Counted from the stretch's first letter, positions 24,591 to 34,375 are shown. The stretch is DNA of 64,000 nucleotides from Micavibrio sp. UBA6147 (GCA_002423185.1 DIUX01000002.1:1-64000); one strand, 5' to 3'. Notes: a model not told the origin generated them from the sequence alone. Program-made: numbers and translations.

Positions 24591-25589
24591 ATGTCTATTA
24601 TTGGGAATACCTATCTTACCCTTGCCGATATGTTCAAACGCCAAGACCCCGACAGCAAAGTCGCGGCGATTATCGACATCATGTCAAAATCCAACCCCGT
24701 CTTGGATGATGCGATTGCCGTTGAGGGCAACCTTCCGACCGGACACCGCACAACCATCCGCACCGGCCTTCCCGCCGTGACGTGGCGCAAGCTCTACCAA
24801 GGTGTCCAGCCAAGCAAATCCACCACCAAGCAAGTCGATGACGCGTGCGGCATGCTGGAGGCCTATGCCGAGGTTGATAAGGCGCTCGCCGACCTCAACA
24901 GCAACACATCCGCCTTTCGCATGTCGGAGGATGCTGCGTTTATCGAGGCCATGAACCAAGAAATGGCAACGACGCTGTTTTACGGCGACAACAGCACGAA
25001 CCCCGAAAAATTCATGGGCTTGAGCGCACGATTCAGCGACACATCCGCAGAAAACGGCGCCCAAATCATTGATGCGGGGGGCGAAGGCGCCGACAATACA
25101 TCGGTCTGGGTGATTACATGGGACGAACGCACCGTGCATTTGATTTACCCCAAAGGATCAAAAGCGGGGCTTCAACTCGACGACCGCGGACAAGTTACGT
25201 TGCAAGACGGCGCGGGCAATAATTTCGAGGGATATCGCAGCCATTATAAATGGGATGTCGGCATGTCGGTGCGCGATTGGCGATATGTCACGCGCATCGC
25301 CAATATCGATATTTCCGCCTTGCAAACCTATGGCTCGGAATCCGACACATCGCCGAAACTGGTTGATTTGTTGATTGAGGCCTTGAACAAAATCCAAGAC
25401 CCGCAAAAAGGCAAAACAGCGATTTACTGTAACCGCACCGTTAAAACCATTCTCGATAAAATGAGCGCCAGCGACGGATACCGCGCCGTGAACACATCGG
25501 TGATGGATGGCAAGCCGGTCACGAGCTTCTATGGCTATCCCGTGCGCTTGACGGATGCGCTGCGTAATGATGAGGATGTTGTGGCGTAA
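24591..25589 (+). CDS. Major capsid protein, podovirus type
   Basis: 332 aa following the scaffold gene; GAGAGG before ATG. It begins SIIGNTYLTLADMFKRQDPD, with GLPAVTWRKLYQGV and a C-terminal KTAIYCNRTVKTILD segment. This is the familiar profile of the HK97-fold major head protein in BPP-1-like podophages. It forms the icosahedral shell. Typical length, intact. Confidence 0.9.
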   Translation: MSIIGNTYLTLADMFKRQDPDSKVAAIIDIMSKSNPVLDDAIAVEGNLPTGHRTTIRTGLPAVTWRKLYQGVQPSKSTTKQVDDACGMLEAYAEVDKALADLNSNTSAFRMSEDAAFIEAMNQEMATTLFYGDNSTNPEKFMGLSARFSDTSAENGAQIIDAGGEGADNTSVWVITWDERTVHLIYPKGSKAGLQLDDRGQVTLQDGAGNNFEGYRSHYKWDVGMSVRDWRYVTRIANIDISALQTYGSESDTSPKLVDLLIEALNKIQDPQKGKTAIYCNRTVKTILDKMSASDGYRAVNTSVMDGKPVTSFYGYPVRLTDALRNDEDVVA

Positions 25590-25637
25590 ACTTTACGCTC
25601 CGCCTTTTTCTCTTAAATTTCTTCTTATCAAACTTTG

Positions 25638-25669
25638 CGCTTGTATGCGGTTTTTAACGCATACAAGCG
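25638..25669. other. Perfect 12-bp stem-loop after the capsid gene
   Basis: CGCTTGTATGCG / CGCATACAAGCG with an 8-nt loop. No T run on the plus strand, so more likely an mRNA stability or processing element than a terminator. Confidence 0.6.
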
Positions 25670-25702
25670 TACCCAGACATTTTCATTTGAAAGGATGACA
25701 CC

Positions 25703-26101
25703 ATGATTCTCGACCAACAAACCCTTTTGTCCGATGCGCAGGCGATTACCGGCGACGCGGCCTCCACCAACATCCTTGACCTTGGCGCCACCGGCGACCT
25801 CGGCAAAGGCACACCTGTGAAGATCCTCATTCAAGTTGTCGAAGATTTTGACAATTTGACATCCCTCAACGTCAAGATTGAAACGGACGATAATGCAGGA
25901 TTCTCCAGCGCCGCCGTCCTTGCCCAAACAGGCGAGATTGCGTTGGCGAAACTCAAGACCGGCTATATCTTCGCCATTCAATCGCTTCCGCGCGGCAATG
26001 AACAATATCTGCGCCTCAGCTATGACGTGACAGGCACGGCCCCAACCACCGGCAAAGTGACCGCCGGATTGGTCGCCGACCACCAGACAAACGGCATCTA
26101 G
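25703..26101 (+). CDS. Bbp16-like capsid-associated protein
   Basis: 132 aa, AAAGGA before ATG. MILDQQTLLSDAQAITG and the segment with STNILDLGATGDLGKG are the recognisable Bbp16-type start, and the remainder is beta-rich. In BPP-1-like phages this gene directly follows the capsid gene and its product decorates or stabilises the head. Confidence 0.8.
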   Translation: MILDQQTLLSDAQAITGDAASTNILDLGATGDLGKGTPVKILIQVVEDFDNLTSLNVKIETDDNAGFSSAAVLAQTGEIALAKLKTGYIFAIQSLPRGNEQYLRLSYDVTGTAPTTGKVTAGLVADHQTNGI

Positions 26102-26129
26102 CGCTTCCCTGAAGCCAGCCGTTTTGCAG

Positions 26130-26223
26130 CCCGCCCCGCCTATGCGACGGAGAGCCATTCGTGCTCCTTTCCCTCCTATGGCTGTTCCCTTCCTCGCCCC
26201 TTCGCGAGGCGGGGCGGGTTTTG
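26130..26223 (+). terminator. Possible terminator with long loop
   Basis: CCCGCCCCGCC and GGCGGGGCGGG pair over 11 bp across a 67-nt loop that contains its own CTCGC/GCGAG hairpin, then TTTTGCG. The U tract is short. Confidence 0.45.
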
Positions 26224-26298
26224 CGTCTACGCCCCCTATCCTAAGTCGCCTTTCCCAGAGCGCATAGGATCCGCAACAGCAAACAAAGGACACTCATC

Positions 26299-26889
26299 AT
26301 GCCCAGTACCGTCGATATTTGTAATCTTGCGTTGCTCCATATCGGGGCGAGCGCGACGATTGCCTCGCTCACCGAAGACAGCGCAGAAGCCCGCGCCTGC
26401 GCCCGTATTTTCGACATGGCGCGTGATTCCACCTTACGGGATCATAGCTGGAATTTCGCGGCGAAATATTTGTCGCTCGCCCAGACCGGAAACGCGCCGC
26501 AAGAATGGCACTACCGGTTTCGTTATCCGTCCGATTGCCTCAAAGCCCTGCGGATCAGCAGCGGACACAGACAAGGCGAACAGGTCAAGTTCAAGGTTAT
26601 CGGCGAAAACAACCTTGAGGGGCGATCGATCCTGTGTGATGTGAACCCCGCGATTTTGGAATATACCGCCCGCGTGACGAATACCGAGAGCTTTGACCCG
26701 TTATTTGTTGAGGCGCTGTCCTTGCGGATTGCCTCACTTGTGGCGTTTTCATTGACGGGCAAGAGCCGCCTGCGCAGTGACGCGCTCAGCCTTTATCAGG
26801 AAGTTTTGGCCAATGCGCGGCTTGCGGATTCCCAAGAGGGAATTCCGGACAGCCCGCCTGACCCAGACTGGCTGGAAATCCGCGTATAA
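26299..26889 (+). CDS. Tail tubular protein A (gp11-like)
   Basis: 196 aa. DICNLALLHIGASATIASL at the start, and RDSTLRDHSWNFAAKYLSL, are signature segments of the T7 gp11 family. The protein forms the ring joining portal and tail. Start codon preceded by a weak AAAGGA. Normal length. Confidence 0.9.
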   Translation: MPSTVDICNLALLHIGASATIASLTEDSAEARACARIFDMARDSTLRDHSWNFAAKYLSLAQTGNAPQEWHYRFRYPSDCLKALRISSGHRQGEQVKFKVIGENNLEGRSILCDVNPAILEYTARVTNTESFDPLFVEALSLRIASLVAFSLTGKSRLRSDALSLYQEVLANARLADSQEGIPDSPPDPDWLEIRV

Positions 26890-26963
26890 TGCAAAAGAAA
26901 AAGCGCGACCACTTTCGGCACGCGCTTTCTTTTTTATCTAAATTATCTGCGGTCATAAGAACC

Positions 26964-27899
26964 TTAGAACGGATTGGGCAATTTCCCTGTGAGCCAGTTC
27001 CAGCCGCCTGTTTTTTGAGTTGGCGCGGTGTTGTCCTGTACCGTTTCTGCATCTGCGGATCTTGCGGTTTGTTCCTGTACCGGTACGGGCGGAACCACAG
27101 CGGCTGGCTGTGTCGGCAGATAAGGGGCAATGGCGTCCTTTAGGGCTTGATCGGTTGCAATATCCTGCAATCCTTTAAGAGCAAGCGCGTTTTTCACCAT
27201 TGGTACGAGCAAAGCGTAGCTCTCGCCAGAATTGGGGCTGGATTGTGCCGCATGGATAACCTCGATCAACGAGTTTTCGTGAATTGGCAGATCGTTTGTG
27301 TCGATGGTCATCACAACTGTGCCGTTCGAAAGAACAGGCTTGGACAAGAGCAAGGCTACGGCCTCTGTATTCCCGACCTCCAATGCCGCCAAGATGGCGT
27401 CTGTGCGGTCAAAACCTTCCGGCAATGTTTGAAGCGATAAAACGGCGGCAAGTTTGTAATTATCCGCCGGATTGTCAAAACTCAGCCCTGCATTCGGGGC
27501 CTTGCCTTCTTCGGAGGACGCCCAAGCAAGAAGCGTTTGCACATCATAGCGTTCGACCTCGATGGAGGCGGGGCGTTCAACAGCGGGAGCGACAATAACA
27601 GGCTGTTCCGCCGGTGTTGCGGCACCATCGTCTTGCACAGCAGGCTGGTTCAGAACCTCAGGTGCCGCAGCAGGAGTCGCGGTCGATTGCAAGTCGCCGA
27701 AGAAAGGAAGATTGGTGATGCCTTGGGACACGAGGTAGTCCGATGCGTAATCCTTCGCCGCGTCATAGGCGTATGGCCCGCCGAAATAGCCGCCGCCGCC
27801 AATCAATGCCGCCGCGATCAGGCCGTTTCTGATCCGCCCTAGGCGCCCAGATTTCTTTTGTTGTTCTTTTTTAAACTCGGACAGCGATTTGTAAGCCAT
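26964..27899 (-). CDS. Membrane-anchored helical-repeat protein on the opposite strand
   Basis: 311 aa with CAGGAG before ATG. Basic N-terminus (SLSEFKKEQQKKSGRLGRIR), one hydrophobic segment about 26-48, then a Pro/Ala-rich linker. After it comes a helical region with ankyrin-like units (AILAALEVGNTEAVALLLSK), and a Trp-containing C-terminus (GGWNWLTGKLPNPF). It shares the layout of the other repeat protein in this prophage but is on the minus strand between two tail genes. Not a morphogenesis protein I recognise. Confidence 0.75.
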   Translation of the reverse strand: MAYKSLSEFKKEQQKKSGRLGRIRNGLIAAALIGGGGYFGGPYAYDAAKDYASDYLVSQGITNLPFFGDLQSTATPAAAPEVLNQPAVQDDGAATPAEQPVIVAPAVERPASIEVERYDVQTLLAWASSEEGKAPNAGLSFDNPADNYKLAAVLSLQTLPEGFDRTDAILAALEVGNTEAVALLLSKPVLSNGTVVMTIDTNDLPIHENSLIEVIHAAQSSPNSGESYALLVPMVKNALALKGLQDIATDQALKDAIAPYLPTQPAAVVPPVPVQEQTARSADAETVQDNTAPTQKTGGWNWLTGKLPNPF

Positions 27900-28055
27900 G
27901 ACCGACTCCTGTGGCGAATGTCATTGTTGCATCATAAAATTTCCACATCGTTACAACAATGATTATGAAAAGTCAATATTTTTCATTGTGTCCGCGCAAC
28001 CATTCTTCGATTTCATCACTCACCCCTGTTGCAACCTATATCAAGGGATCACATC

Positions 28056-30128
28056 ATGCCTCAATACCCCCAGCTTTCCTTCACCGGCGGCGAATTATCG
28101 CCGCATATTTATGCCCGCATTGACATTGCACGCTATGACAGCGGCGCAAGACGGATGCGCAATTTCATGGTGCATGAATATGGCGGCGTATCAAACCGCG
28201 CCGGAACGCGCTTTATCGGAGAGGTTGCAGACACGGCGCATCAATCACGGTTGATTCCGTTCGCGTTTAATACGCAAGAAACCTATGTGCTGGAATTCTC
28301 GCACCTTGTTATGCGGATTTTGCATCATGGCGGGTTTGTGACATACCCCGACGGTCACGCGCAAGAAGGCGAGATTGTCGAGATTACAAGCCCATTCAGC
28401 AGCGCCGACTTAGCCCTTTTGAAATATGCGCAAAGCGCCGATATTTTAACGCTGTGCCACCCTTCCTATGCGGTGCATGAATTGTCTCGCACCAGCCACC
28501 ATGAATGGGCGTTTGCATCCATCACTTTTGTTCCCACCGCCCCCACCCCGACCGGATTGGGACTCAACGCCTATGGCGGGGGAAGCGGCACGACGTATAA
28601 ATACATCGTCACATCGGTTGCGGAAAACGGAGAAGAGAGCCTGTCCCCCTCACCCGTGACCTGCACAAACCGATATGACATGAATGCGGGTACAAGTTAT
28701 TACAACACCTTAAGCTGGAACGCCATGACGGGGGCGAGCAAGTACAACATTTACCGCTATGACGATTACGATGGCTATACATATGGTTTTTTAAGCTCGA
28801 CCACCGGCACATCCTTCAAGGATAACGGATCGATTGAGCCGGACGTGACCGACGCCCCGCCCGAAGCCCGCAACCCGTTCAGCGGCAGCGAATATTATCC
28901 GTCTTGCTGTGCCTATTATAAGCAGCGGCTGTGTTTCGGGCGGTCAAACACGAACCCGCAAACCCTTTGGATGACGCAAACCGCAAATTACAGGAACATG
29001 AACGTATCCAGCCCGCGCCGCGCCGATGACGCCATCGAATACACCATCGCGGGCAATCAGGTGAATGAGATTCGCCATATTGTGCCGCTGCGTGATTTGA
29101 TTATCCTGACATCCGGCGGCGAATGGACCATGACGACAGGCGGGCAAGGCCTCGCCGCCGACACGGTCGATTTCGTGCATGAAAGTGTCAATGGCTCATC
29201 CCATCTTTTGCCGCTCGTCATCAACAACTCGGTCTTATATGTCAACCCGACCGGCAACAAGGTTCGTGACTTGTTTTACCGCTTCGAAGACGATGGATAT
29301 TCAGGCGATGATTTGACGATCTTCAGCCGCCATTTATTTGAAAACCGCACCATCACCGAGTGGTGCTTTCAAAAAGAACCGCATCGGGTTGTATGGGCCA
29401 TCACCAATGACGGGATTTTGCTCGGCCTCACCTATAACCGCGAGCATCAAGTCTGGGGCTGGCACAGGCACGACACGGAAAACGGCGCCTTTGAATCCAT
29501 TTGCGCCATTCAAGAAGACGGCCATGACAGCGTCTATGTCACCGTCCGCCGCACCATCAACGACACGGAAACACGCTATATCGAAAAAATGGAATCCCGC
29601 GTGTTCACAGACATCAAGGATGCCGTTTTTGTCGATAGTTGCTTGAGTTATGACGGAGAACCGACTCAGACCGTATCAGGGCTGGAGCATCTGGAAGGCC
29701 AAACCGTAGCGATTTTAGCCGATGGCAACGTCCATGCCCGCACCATTGTCGAAGACGGCAGCATCAGCCTGAATTACCCAGCCTCCGTCATTCATGTGGG
29801 ATTACCGATCACCGCCGAGCTTGAAACACTGGACGTCCATATCCCGAACTATCCCAGCTTTGGGCAAAGACGGAATGTCCACAGCGTCATCCTGTACGTC
29901 AAGGACACACGCGGCATATGGGTCGGGCCGAACGAACACACCCTTATTGAATATAAACAAAGACGGCAAAGCCACGGCTATGCGCCTGTTGCCCTTGAAA
30001 GCGGGGAAATTCAGGTGACGGTGATGCCGGATTGGAATTCAAACGGGCGGCTGTTTATACGCCAAAAAGACCCGCTCCCCGTCACGATATTATCGGCAGC
30101 ACCCGATATTTCGATGGGGAACGAATAG
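28056..30128 (+). CDS. Tail tubular protein B (nozzle)-like
   Basis: 690 aa from ATG 28056, with AAGGGA eight bases before. Starts PQYPQLSFTGGELSPHIYAR, then RMRNFMVHEYGGVSNRAGTRF. These are hallmarks of the large tail-tube/nozzle protein of BPP-1-like podophages, which follows the gp11-like gene. It forms the distal tail tube. Full length. Confidence 0.88.
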   Translation: MPQYPQLSFTGGELSPHIYARIDIARYDSGARRMRNFMVHEYGGVSNRAGTRFIGEVADTAHQSRLIPFAFNTQETYVLEFSHLVMRILHHGGFVTYPDGHAQEGEIVEITSPFSSADLALLKYAQSADILTLCHPSYAVHELSRTSHHEWAFASITFVPTAPTPTGLGLNAYGGGSGTTYKYIVTSVAENGEESLSPSPVTCTNRYDMNAGTSYYNTLSWNAMTGASKYNIYRYDDYDGYTYGFLSSTTGTSFKDNGSIEPDVTDAPPEARNPFSGSEYYPSCCAYYKQRLCFGRSNTNPQTLWMTQTANYRNMNVSSPRRADDAIEYTIAGNQVNEIRHIVPLRDLIILTSGGEWTMTTGGQGLAADTVDFVHESVNGSSHLLPLVINNSVLYVNPTGNKVRDLFYRFEDDGYSGDDLTIFSRHLFENRTITEWCFQKEPHRVVWAITNDGILLGLTYNREHQVWGWHRHDTENGAFESICAIQEDGHDSVYVTVRRTINDTETRYIEKMESRVFTDIKDAVFVDSCLSYDGEPTQTVSGLEHLEGQTVAILADGNVHARTIVEDGSISLNYPASVIHVGLPITAELETLDVHIPNYPSFGQRRNVHSVILYVKDTRGIWVGPNEHTLIEYKQRRQSHGYAPVALESGEIQVTVMPDWNSNGRLFIRQKDPLPVTILSAAPDISMGNE

Positions 30129-30227
30129 CGTTCATTTTAACATAAAGCTTGAAAGACTGATTTGAAGTGTTTTAAAAGTGACACGAACAGCATCACCCCA
30201 CGCCCTATGACGAAGGAATATTTTGCC

Positions 30228-30566
30228 ATGAAGCCCGTATTCAAACATGCCGCAAAACAGATTCAAACCTCCGCCGGCGGCGTATTGGTGATGCCGAGCG
30301 GCATCGGCGGCGAGATTTTCATGCCAGCCTCCGGCATCACCAAAGTCTTGACCAACCCGAACGGAATCTCGGGCTATACCGTCAATGAAAAATACCCTGC
30401 GACTTTGGTCATCTGGCACGGCAAGGATGACCGGTATATGAGCTATGGCTATAACCTCGAAGCCTTCAAACATGCCTATAAACTCGCCCTTCAGGGGTAT
30501 TTTGTCGAATATACGGAGATTGCCAAACAATTCGCCGCACAGCCGCAGGAAGCGCCGAAGCAATAG
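30228..30566 (+). CDS. Small phage protein, unknown
   Basis: 112 aa from the ATG about 10 bases after AAGGA; in-frame ATGs at 30162 and 30207 are less well placed. The sequence (SAGGVLVMPSGIGGEIFMPA) is beta-rich with repeated Gly, followed by a helix with FKHAYKLALQGYFVEY. Position after the nozzle gene suggests a structural or assembly role. Confidence 0.65.
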   Translation: MKPVFKHAAKQIQTSAGGVLVMPSGIGGEIFMPASGITKVLTNPNGISGYTVNEKYPATLVIWHGKDDRYMSYGYNLEAFKHAYKLALQGYFVEYTEIAKQFAAQPQEAPKQ

Positions 30567-30590
30567 ATTCTTCCGCCCCTTATTTTTCCC

Positions 30591-30622
30591 AAAAGCCTGT
30601 ACCCGAATACAGGCTTTTTTAT
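30591..30622 (+). terminator. Rho-independent terminator
   Basis: AAAAGCCTGTA / TACAGGCTTTT with CCCGAA loop and continuing T run. Confidence 0.9.
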
Positions 30623-30664
30623 TGCCTTTTTCGAACACGCAGGCCGCCCCAAGAAAGCATCAAC

Positions 30665-31129
30665 ATGATTACAATCACCGCCCCCACAGCGGCGCATATT
30701 GCGTATATTGTTGACCATTTGCGTAAGCTCGACGCCGAAGAAGTCCGCGCCGCGACCGGCCAAGAGGCCAATGTGCAAATACACAAAGCGGTTCAAAGAG
30801 CAGGACGGCATTTTTGCGCTTTGGTTGATGATACGCCGATCGCCTTATACGGGGTTGCCGACATGAATGGGTTCAGTAAGATCGGGAGCCCTTGGCTGGT
30901 CGGCACAGACGCCATTCACACGCACAGCAAAGCATTTTTAAGGCAAAGCAAACGACAATTTACCGAATTGGCGCACGGGTATGATTATCTGGTCAACATG
31001 GTTGATGCGCGAAACAAACCATCCATTGACTGGTTGAAATGGCTTGGCTTTACCCTTTATGAAGCCGCACCGTATGGCCCGTACGGCACGCCGTTTCATA
31101 AATTCGATATGGGCCTGTTCCCCGCCTAA
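30665..31129 (+). CDS. Internal virion protein A / GNAT-like phage protein
   Basis: 154 aa. Regions such as IALYGVADMNGFSKIGSPWLVG and VDARNKPSIDWLKWLGFTLYE follow the pattern of the small GNAT-like proteins at the T7 gp13 position, including the terminal 'N..SI..L...GF' motif of acetyltransferases. Whether it is catalytic is unclear. It precedes the gp14-like gene as expected. Confidence 0.8.
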   Translation: MITITAPTAAHIAYIVDHLRKLDAEEVRAATGQEANVQIHKAVQRAGRHFCALVDDTPIALYGVADMNGFSKIGSPWLVGTDAIHTHSKAFLRQSKRQFTELAHGYDYLVNMVDARNKPSIDWLKWLGFTLYEAAPYGPYGTPFHKFDMGLFPA

Positions 31130-31190
31130 ACGCCGCCCCCTCAACCCCAGACACGATCAACAACGATTAACAACGATCAAGGAGAATTCC

Positions 31191-31679
31191 ATGTGCGTTC
31201 CGCAAACCCTTGCTGCATTACAAACTCTGAGCACAGCATCACAAATTCTGTCCACCCCGCGCGAGAGCAAATATCAACAAGCCCTTGCCCACAACAACCA
31301 AATACTCGCCGAACGACAAGCCGCCGAAGAACGACGCATAGGCCAGCTTGAGGCCAATAAACGCCGCGTTCAAACAGACATCGAAAAATCGCGTCAACGC
31401 AACGCTCTGGCGAGCATGGGGGTCGATACATCCTCCGGCACCGCGCTTGATATTTTACAAGACACCGCAGAGGCCGGAGAGATCGAGGCGCGCGACGTCC
31501 TGCGCAACGCGCAAATGCGGGCGTATAACCAAGATTTGCGCGCCAACAGCTTTGAAAGCAGCGCCGCCTACCAAAAAAGACGCGGCCAAAACGCCTTTGG
31601 GCAAGACTTAATCAATGGCGGCACGACAATTTTGACCGGCTTTGGCAAGGGCGGTGGACGCGGTTTGCTCCGCTATTAA
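31191..31679 (+). CDS. Internal virion protein (gp14-like)
   Basis: 162 aa from the ATG with AAGGAG upstream; an upstream ATG in frame lies inside the previous gene. MCVPQTLAALQTLSTASQIL is followed by a long charged helix and then GVDTSSGTALDILQDTA, a familiar segment of podophage core proteins. Expected to enter the host envelope at DNA ejection. The large partners usually encoded next (gp15 and gp16) are absent; the tail fibre follows directly. Confidence 0.8.
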   Translation: MCVPQTLAALQTLSTASQILSTPRESKYQQALAHNNQILAERQAAEERRIGQLEANKRRVQTDIEKSRQRNALASMGVDTSSGTALDILQDTAEAGEIEARDVLRNAQMRAYNQDLRANSFESSAAYQKRRGQNAFGQDLINGGTTILTGFGKGGGRGLLRY

Positions 31680-31749
31680 GCCCTGCCCTCCTCGCCCCAT
31701 CCGGCTCTCCCGACTATTCCCCCTCCCTCTTTAATCAAGGAATGACACC

Positions 31750-33153
31750 ATGACCGACACATCCACCGTTCTTAAAAACCAGTATCAAGGCAATGCATCC
31801 GCCACCAGTTTTGATTACCAATTCAAAATCCTGAGCGCAGAAGAACTCGTTGTGGTTAAAACAGGCGCAGATGGGGTCAACGCCGAATTAACCCTCAATG
31901 TTGATTATTCAATTTCGGGCGTGGGGGAAAATAATGGCGGCAGCATCGTGTACCCGTTGAGCGGTTCCGCATTGGCGGCCAATGAAAAAATCACGCTTTA
32001 CCCCAATTACAGCCTGACACAAACACTTGACTTCACCAATCAGGACAAGGCGTATTTTGAGCTGTTTGAAGAAGGGCTCGACCGCGCCAACCTGAAAGTC
32101 AAAATGCTCAAGGAACAAGTTGACCGCGCGATCAAGGTCAGTGTCACATCGAATGCATCGCCGGATGATTACCTTGACGAAGCCGCCGGCTATGCCTTGC
32201 AAGCCGCCCAGAGTGCCACCGATGCCGACACCGCAAAAACAGCGGCAGAAGCCGCCGCCACCGCCGCAGAAGCCGCAGAAACAGCCGCCGCCGCATCGGC
32301 AGCCATCGCAGAGGCCGCGACCGTCCTGTTTGATTTTCCCGCCCCCGACACGCCTTATGCGAATATGATCCCATCCGTCAACGCGGCGGGTGATGAATAC
32401 GAACTTGACGACACAGTGAATATTGACAAAACCAATGGCGGATTATTTATCAACGATGGCTCGAATATCTTACAAGCCGGATTCAACAGCAGCGATATTG
32501 CCAAAATCGGAACAACAACCAACCAAGTCACACGGCTTATTCAAAACGACACCACGAAAATAGCCTTCCCGACAAACGGACACATCTATTTCGCGTCAGA
32601 AGTCGATACGGATCCATCAAGCGGCCAATCCGGCCTGACGATGTACCCGACAGGAGCAGCCGGCGCGTTTCACATGGTCATAAACAACCCCGCAGGCGGC
32701 GTGCCGCTGGCCCTTAACAAGGGCGGTGACGGCACGACATTGAGCTTCTATCGCCACGGATCCTCCATAGGTGCTATCAGCGTTACGTCCACCGGAACGT
32801 ATTACAACACCAGCTCAGACTACCGCCTTAAAGACAATATTGCGCCGCTGGAAAACGGGTTATCGCGCCTCAACGCGCTGCGCCCCCTGCGGTTCAATTT
32901 TTTGATAGATCCAGACAAAATGGTCGATGGTTTCTTAGCGCATGAGGTGCAAGACATTGTACCGGAAGCCGCAACAGGCACAAAAGACGAGATGGAACAA
33001 AAAACCATTGAATTCGCGGACGGAACATCTGCCGTTATTGACGAGCCACTGTATCAATCGATTGATCCTTCCAAAATGGTTCCGCTTTTGGTTGCCGCGG
33101 TGCAGGAATTGGCATCAAAAGTCGCCCTTTTGGAACAACAAAGCCAGTCATAA
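31750..33153 (+). CDS. Tail fibre with T7-type N-domain and S74 chaperone
   Basis: 467 aa. N-terminal domain (about 1-125) has the T7 fibre pattern (NQYQGNASATSFDYQFKILS, FELFEEGLDRANLKVKML). An Ala/Glu-rich coiled coil (about 150-190) and a beta-rich shaft (about 200-350) follow. The C-terminal Peptidase_S74 intramolecular chaperone begins near 355 with SSDYRLKDNI and LRPLRFNF. The chaperone helps trimerise the shaft and then cleaves itself off. It is the receptor-binding protein of the phage. Confidence 0.9.
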   Translation: MTDTSTVLKNQYQGNASATSFDYQFKILSAEELVVVKTGADGVNAELTLNVDYSISGVGENNGGSIVYPLSGSALAANEKITLYPNYSLTQTLDFTNQDKAYFELFEEGLDRANLKVKMLKEQVDRAIKVSVTSNASPDDYLDEAAGYALQAAQSATDADTAKTAAEAAATAAEAAETAAAASAAIAEAATVLFDFPAPDTPYANMIPSVNAAGDEYELDDTVNIDKTNGGLFINDGSNILQAGFNSSDIAKIGTTTNQVTRLIQNDTTKIAFPTNGHIYFASEVDTDPSSGQSGLTMYPTGAAGAFHMVINNPAGGVPLALNKGGDGTTLSFYRHGSSIGAISVTSTGTYYNTSSDYRLKDNIAPLENGLSRLNALRPLRFNFLIDPDKMVDGFLAHEVQDIVPEAATGTKDEMEQKTIEFADGTSAVIDEPLYQSIDPSKMVPLLVAAVQELASKVALLEQQSQS

Positions 33154-33216
33154 AGCGTTCTGCGGGGCGTCACCCCATGCCAGCAACGCCCCCTCCCCCC
33201 TTTCAAGGACAACAGC

Positions 33217-33450
33217 ATGACCGAAAACCGATCTCACCGATTATTCGAAGATATAGGCAGCATCAAAGCCACTCAGAAGGCCATTTTACAAGGGCAAAAA
33301 CGCATTGAGCAATCCCTGAACAATCACGATTCCAGAATACGGCGCGTCGAAGGACAAACCGGCCGCCTTCTTGCCCTTGCCGGATGCGCCGCGGTCTTTA
33401 TTTCAACACTGCTCAACAGCTTTTTACGGTGGCTGCACGAAACACTTTGA
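33217..33450 (+). CDS. Small protein with C-terminal TM, lysis-associated
   Basis: 77 aa with AAGGA before ATG. Soluble helical coiled-coil-like N-terminus (KAILQGQKRIEQSLNNHDSR) and one membrane segment at about 50-68 (LLALAGCAAVFISTLLNSF). This layout is common for small holin-like or holin-regulating phage proteins; its place at the start of the lysis region agrees. Exact role uncertain. Confidence 0.7.
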   Translation: MTENRSHRLFEDIGSIKATQKAILQGQKRIEQSLNNHDSRIRRVEGQTGRLLALAGCAAVFISTLLNSFLRWLHETL

Positions 33451-33571
33451 AGCGCCCTCAGGCTTAATCCATAAAAATTTGACAAATAGCGCGTTTCACC
33501 CTTAAAGATTATGCATTAAGTAAAATAAAAGCCGCCAATGTCGGATTGAGACCACTTAGCAGGAAAACCCT

Positions 33572-33937
33572 ATGAATATGCAGCCAAGAGCCAAAGAAGC
33601 ATTCGCAAAAACGGACGGATATCTTGTGCTGGAAGACAGGTCTGAAAACACATATTTCATCAAGGCTGCGGATATACACCTCATCAACAGCGATGACTCG
33701 CATTACGGCCACAATACCCACATCGTCCTTAAGAACAGCTCTGAGGAAACCGAAGAATATGTATTTCCCGTTTCTTGCGAAATTGTTTTTGATTGCTATC
33801 AACACGCCAAGCAAACAGGACAATCCGTTGATTTACGGCCTGTCTGTAACCTTGAAAACAATAGCTCGACGCCCAGATCCAAAGCGAAATTGATTGCGAA
33901 AGTAAAGGCGTATGTGCCTTCAACCTTGTCACTGTAA
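33572..33937 (+). CDS. Lysis-region paralogue 1, unknown
   Basis: 121 aa, AGGA before ATG. First of four small consecutive proteins with the same plan. A beta-rich N-half follows a 'G-[YLV]-L' start (DGYLVLEDRSENTYFI). A helix then ends in 'GQSVDLRPVCNL', and a charged tail follows. No TM or signal peptide, so probably cytoplasmic. Not a recognised phage family. Confidence 0.7.
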   Translation: MNMQPRAKEAFAKTDGYLVLEDRSENTYFIKAADIHLINSDDSHYGHNTHIVLKNSSEETEEYVFPVSCEIVFDCYQHAKQTGQSVDLRPVCNLENNSSTPRSKAKLIAKVKAYVPSTLSL

Positions 33938-33970
33938 ACAAGAGCAACCCCGACATCCGGAAACGACACG

Positions 33971-34348
33971 ATGCAAACATTGAACAAAGATAAATTCAGA
34001 GGCCGCGCTTGCGGGGTTTTGATTGTCGGGCGCGTAGGAGCCGAAGAAGCCATTCCCGCCACGACCGTTTGGAAACTGGTCAAAGAATCTCACTCTCGGA
34101 CAGCCCTTTTATTGACAGATGCCGTCAGCACCGGAAGAACCGGTGATTACGGAAGAATTGAGGAAAGAAGAGCCGAGATATCGGTCAACTTGAGTTTGAT
34201 TGATGCGATCCGCGCCTTCCAAAGAGCCAGCGCCGGCGAAGTCGTTGATATAAGTGACGCCGCATTAAGCACGGAATCAACCACCCAAGAGAACGGCATC
34301 GTTCCAGACAAATTAAACTGGCCACCTATAAAAATAAAAATGTCCTAG
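33971..34348 (+). CDS. Lysis-region paralogue 2, unknown
   Basis: 125 aa. CGVLIVGRVGAEEAIPATTVWKLV, later AIRAFQRASAGEVVDIS: the same beta-rich start and 'helix plus G-E-x-V-D' block as its neighbours. It has the most divergent sequence of the four. No Shine-Dalgarno of note, so translation may be coupled to its neighbour. Confidence 0.65.
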   Translation: MQTLNKDKFRGRACGVLIVGRVGAEEAIPATTVWKLVKESHSRTALLLTDAVSTGRTGDYGRIEERRAEISVNLSLIDAIRAFQRASAGEVVDISDAALSTESTTQENGIVPDKLNWPPIKIKMS

Positions 34349-34375
34349 TGAAAACCACACAAGACGAGATACCGG

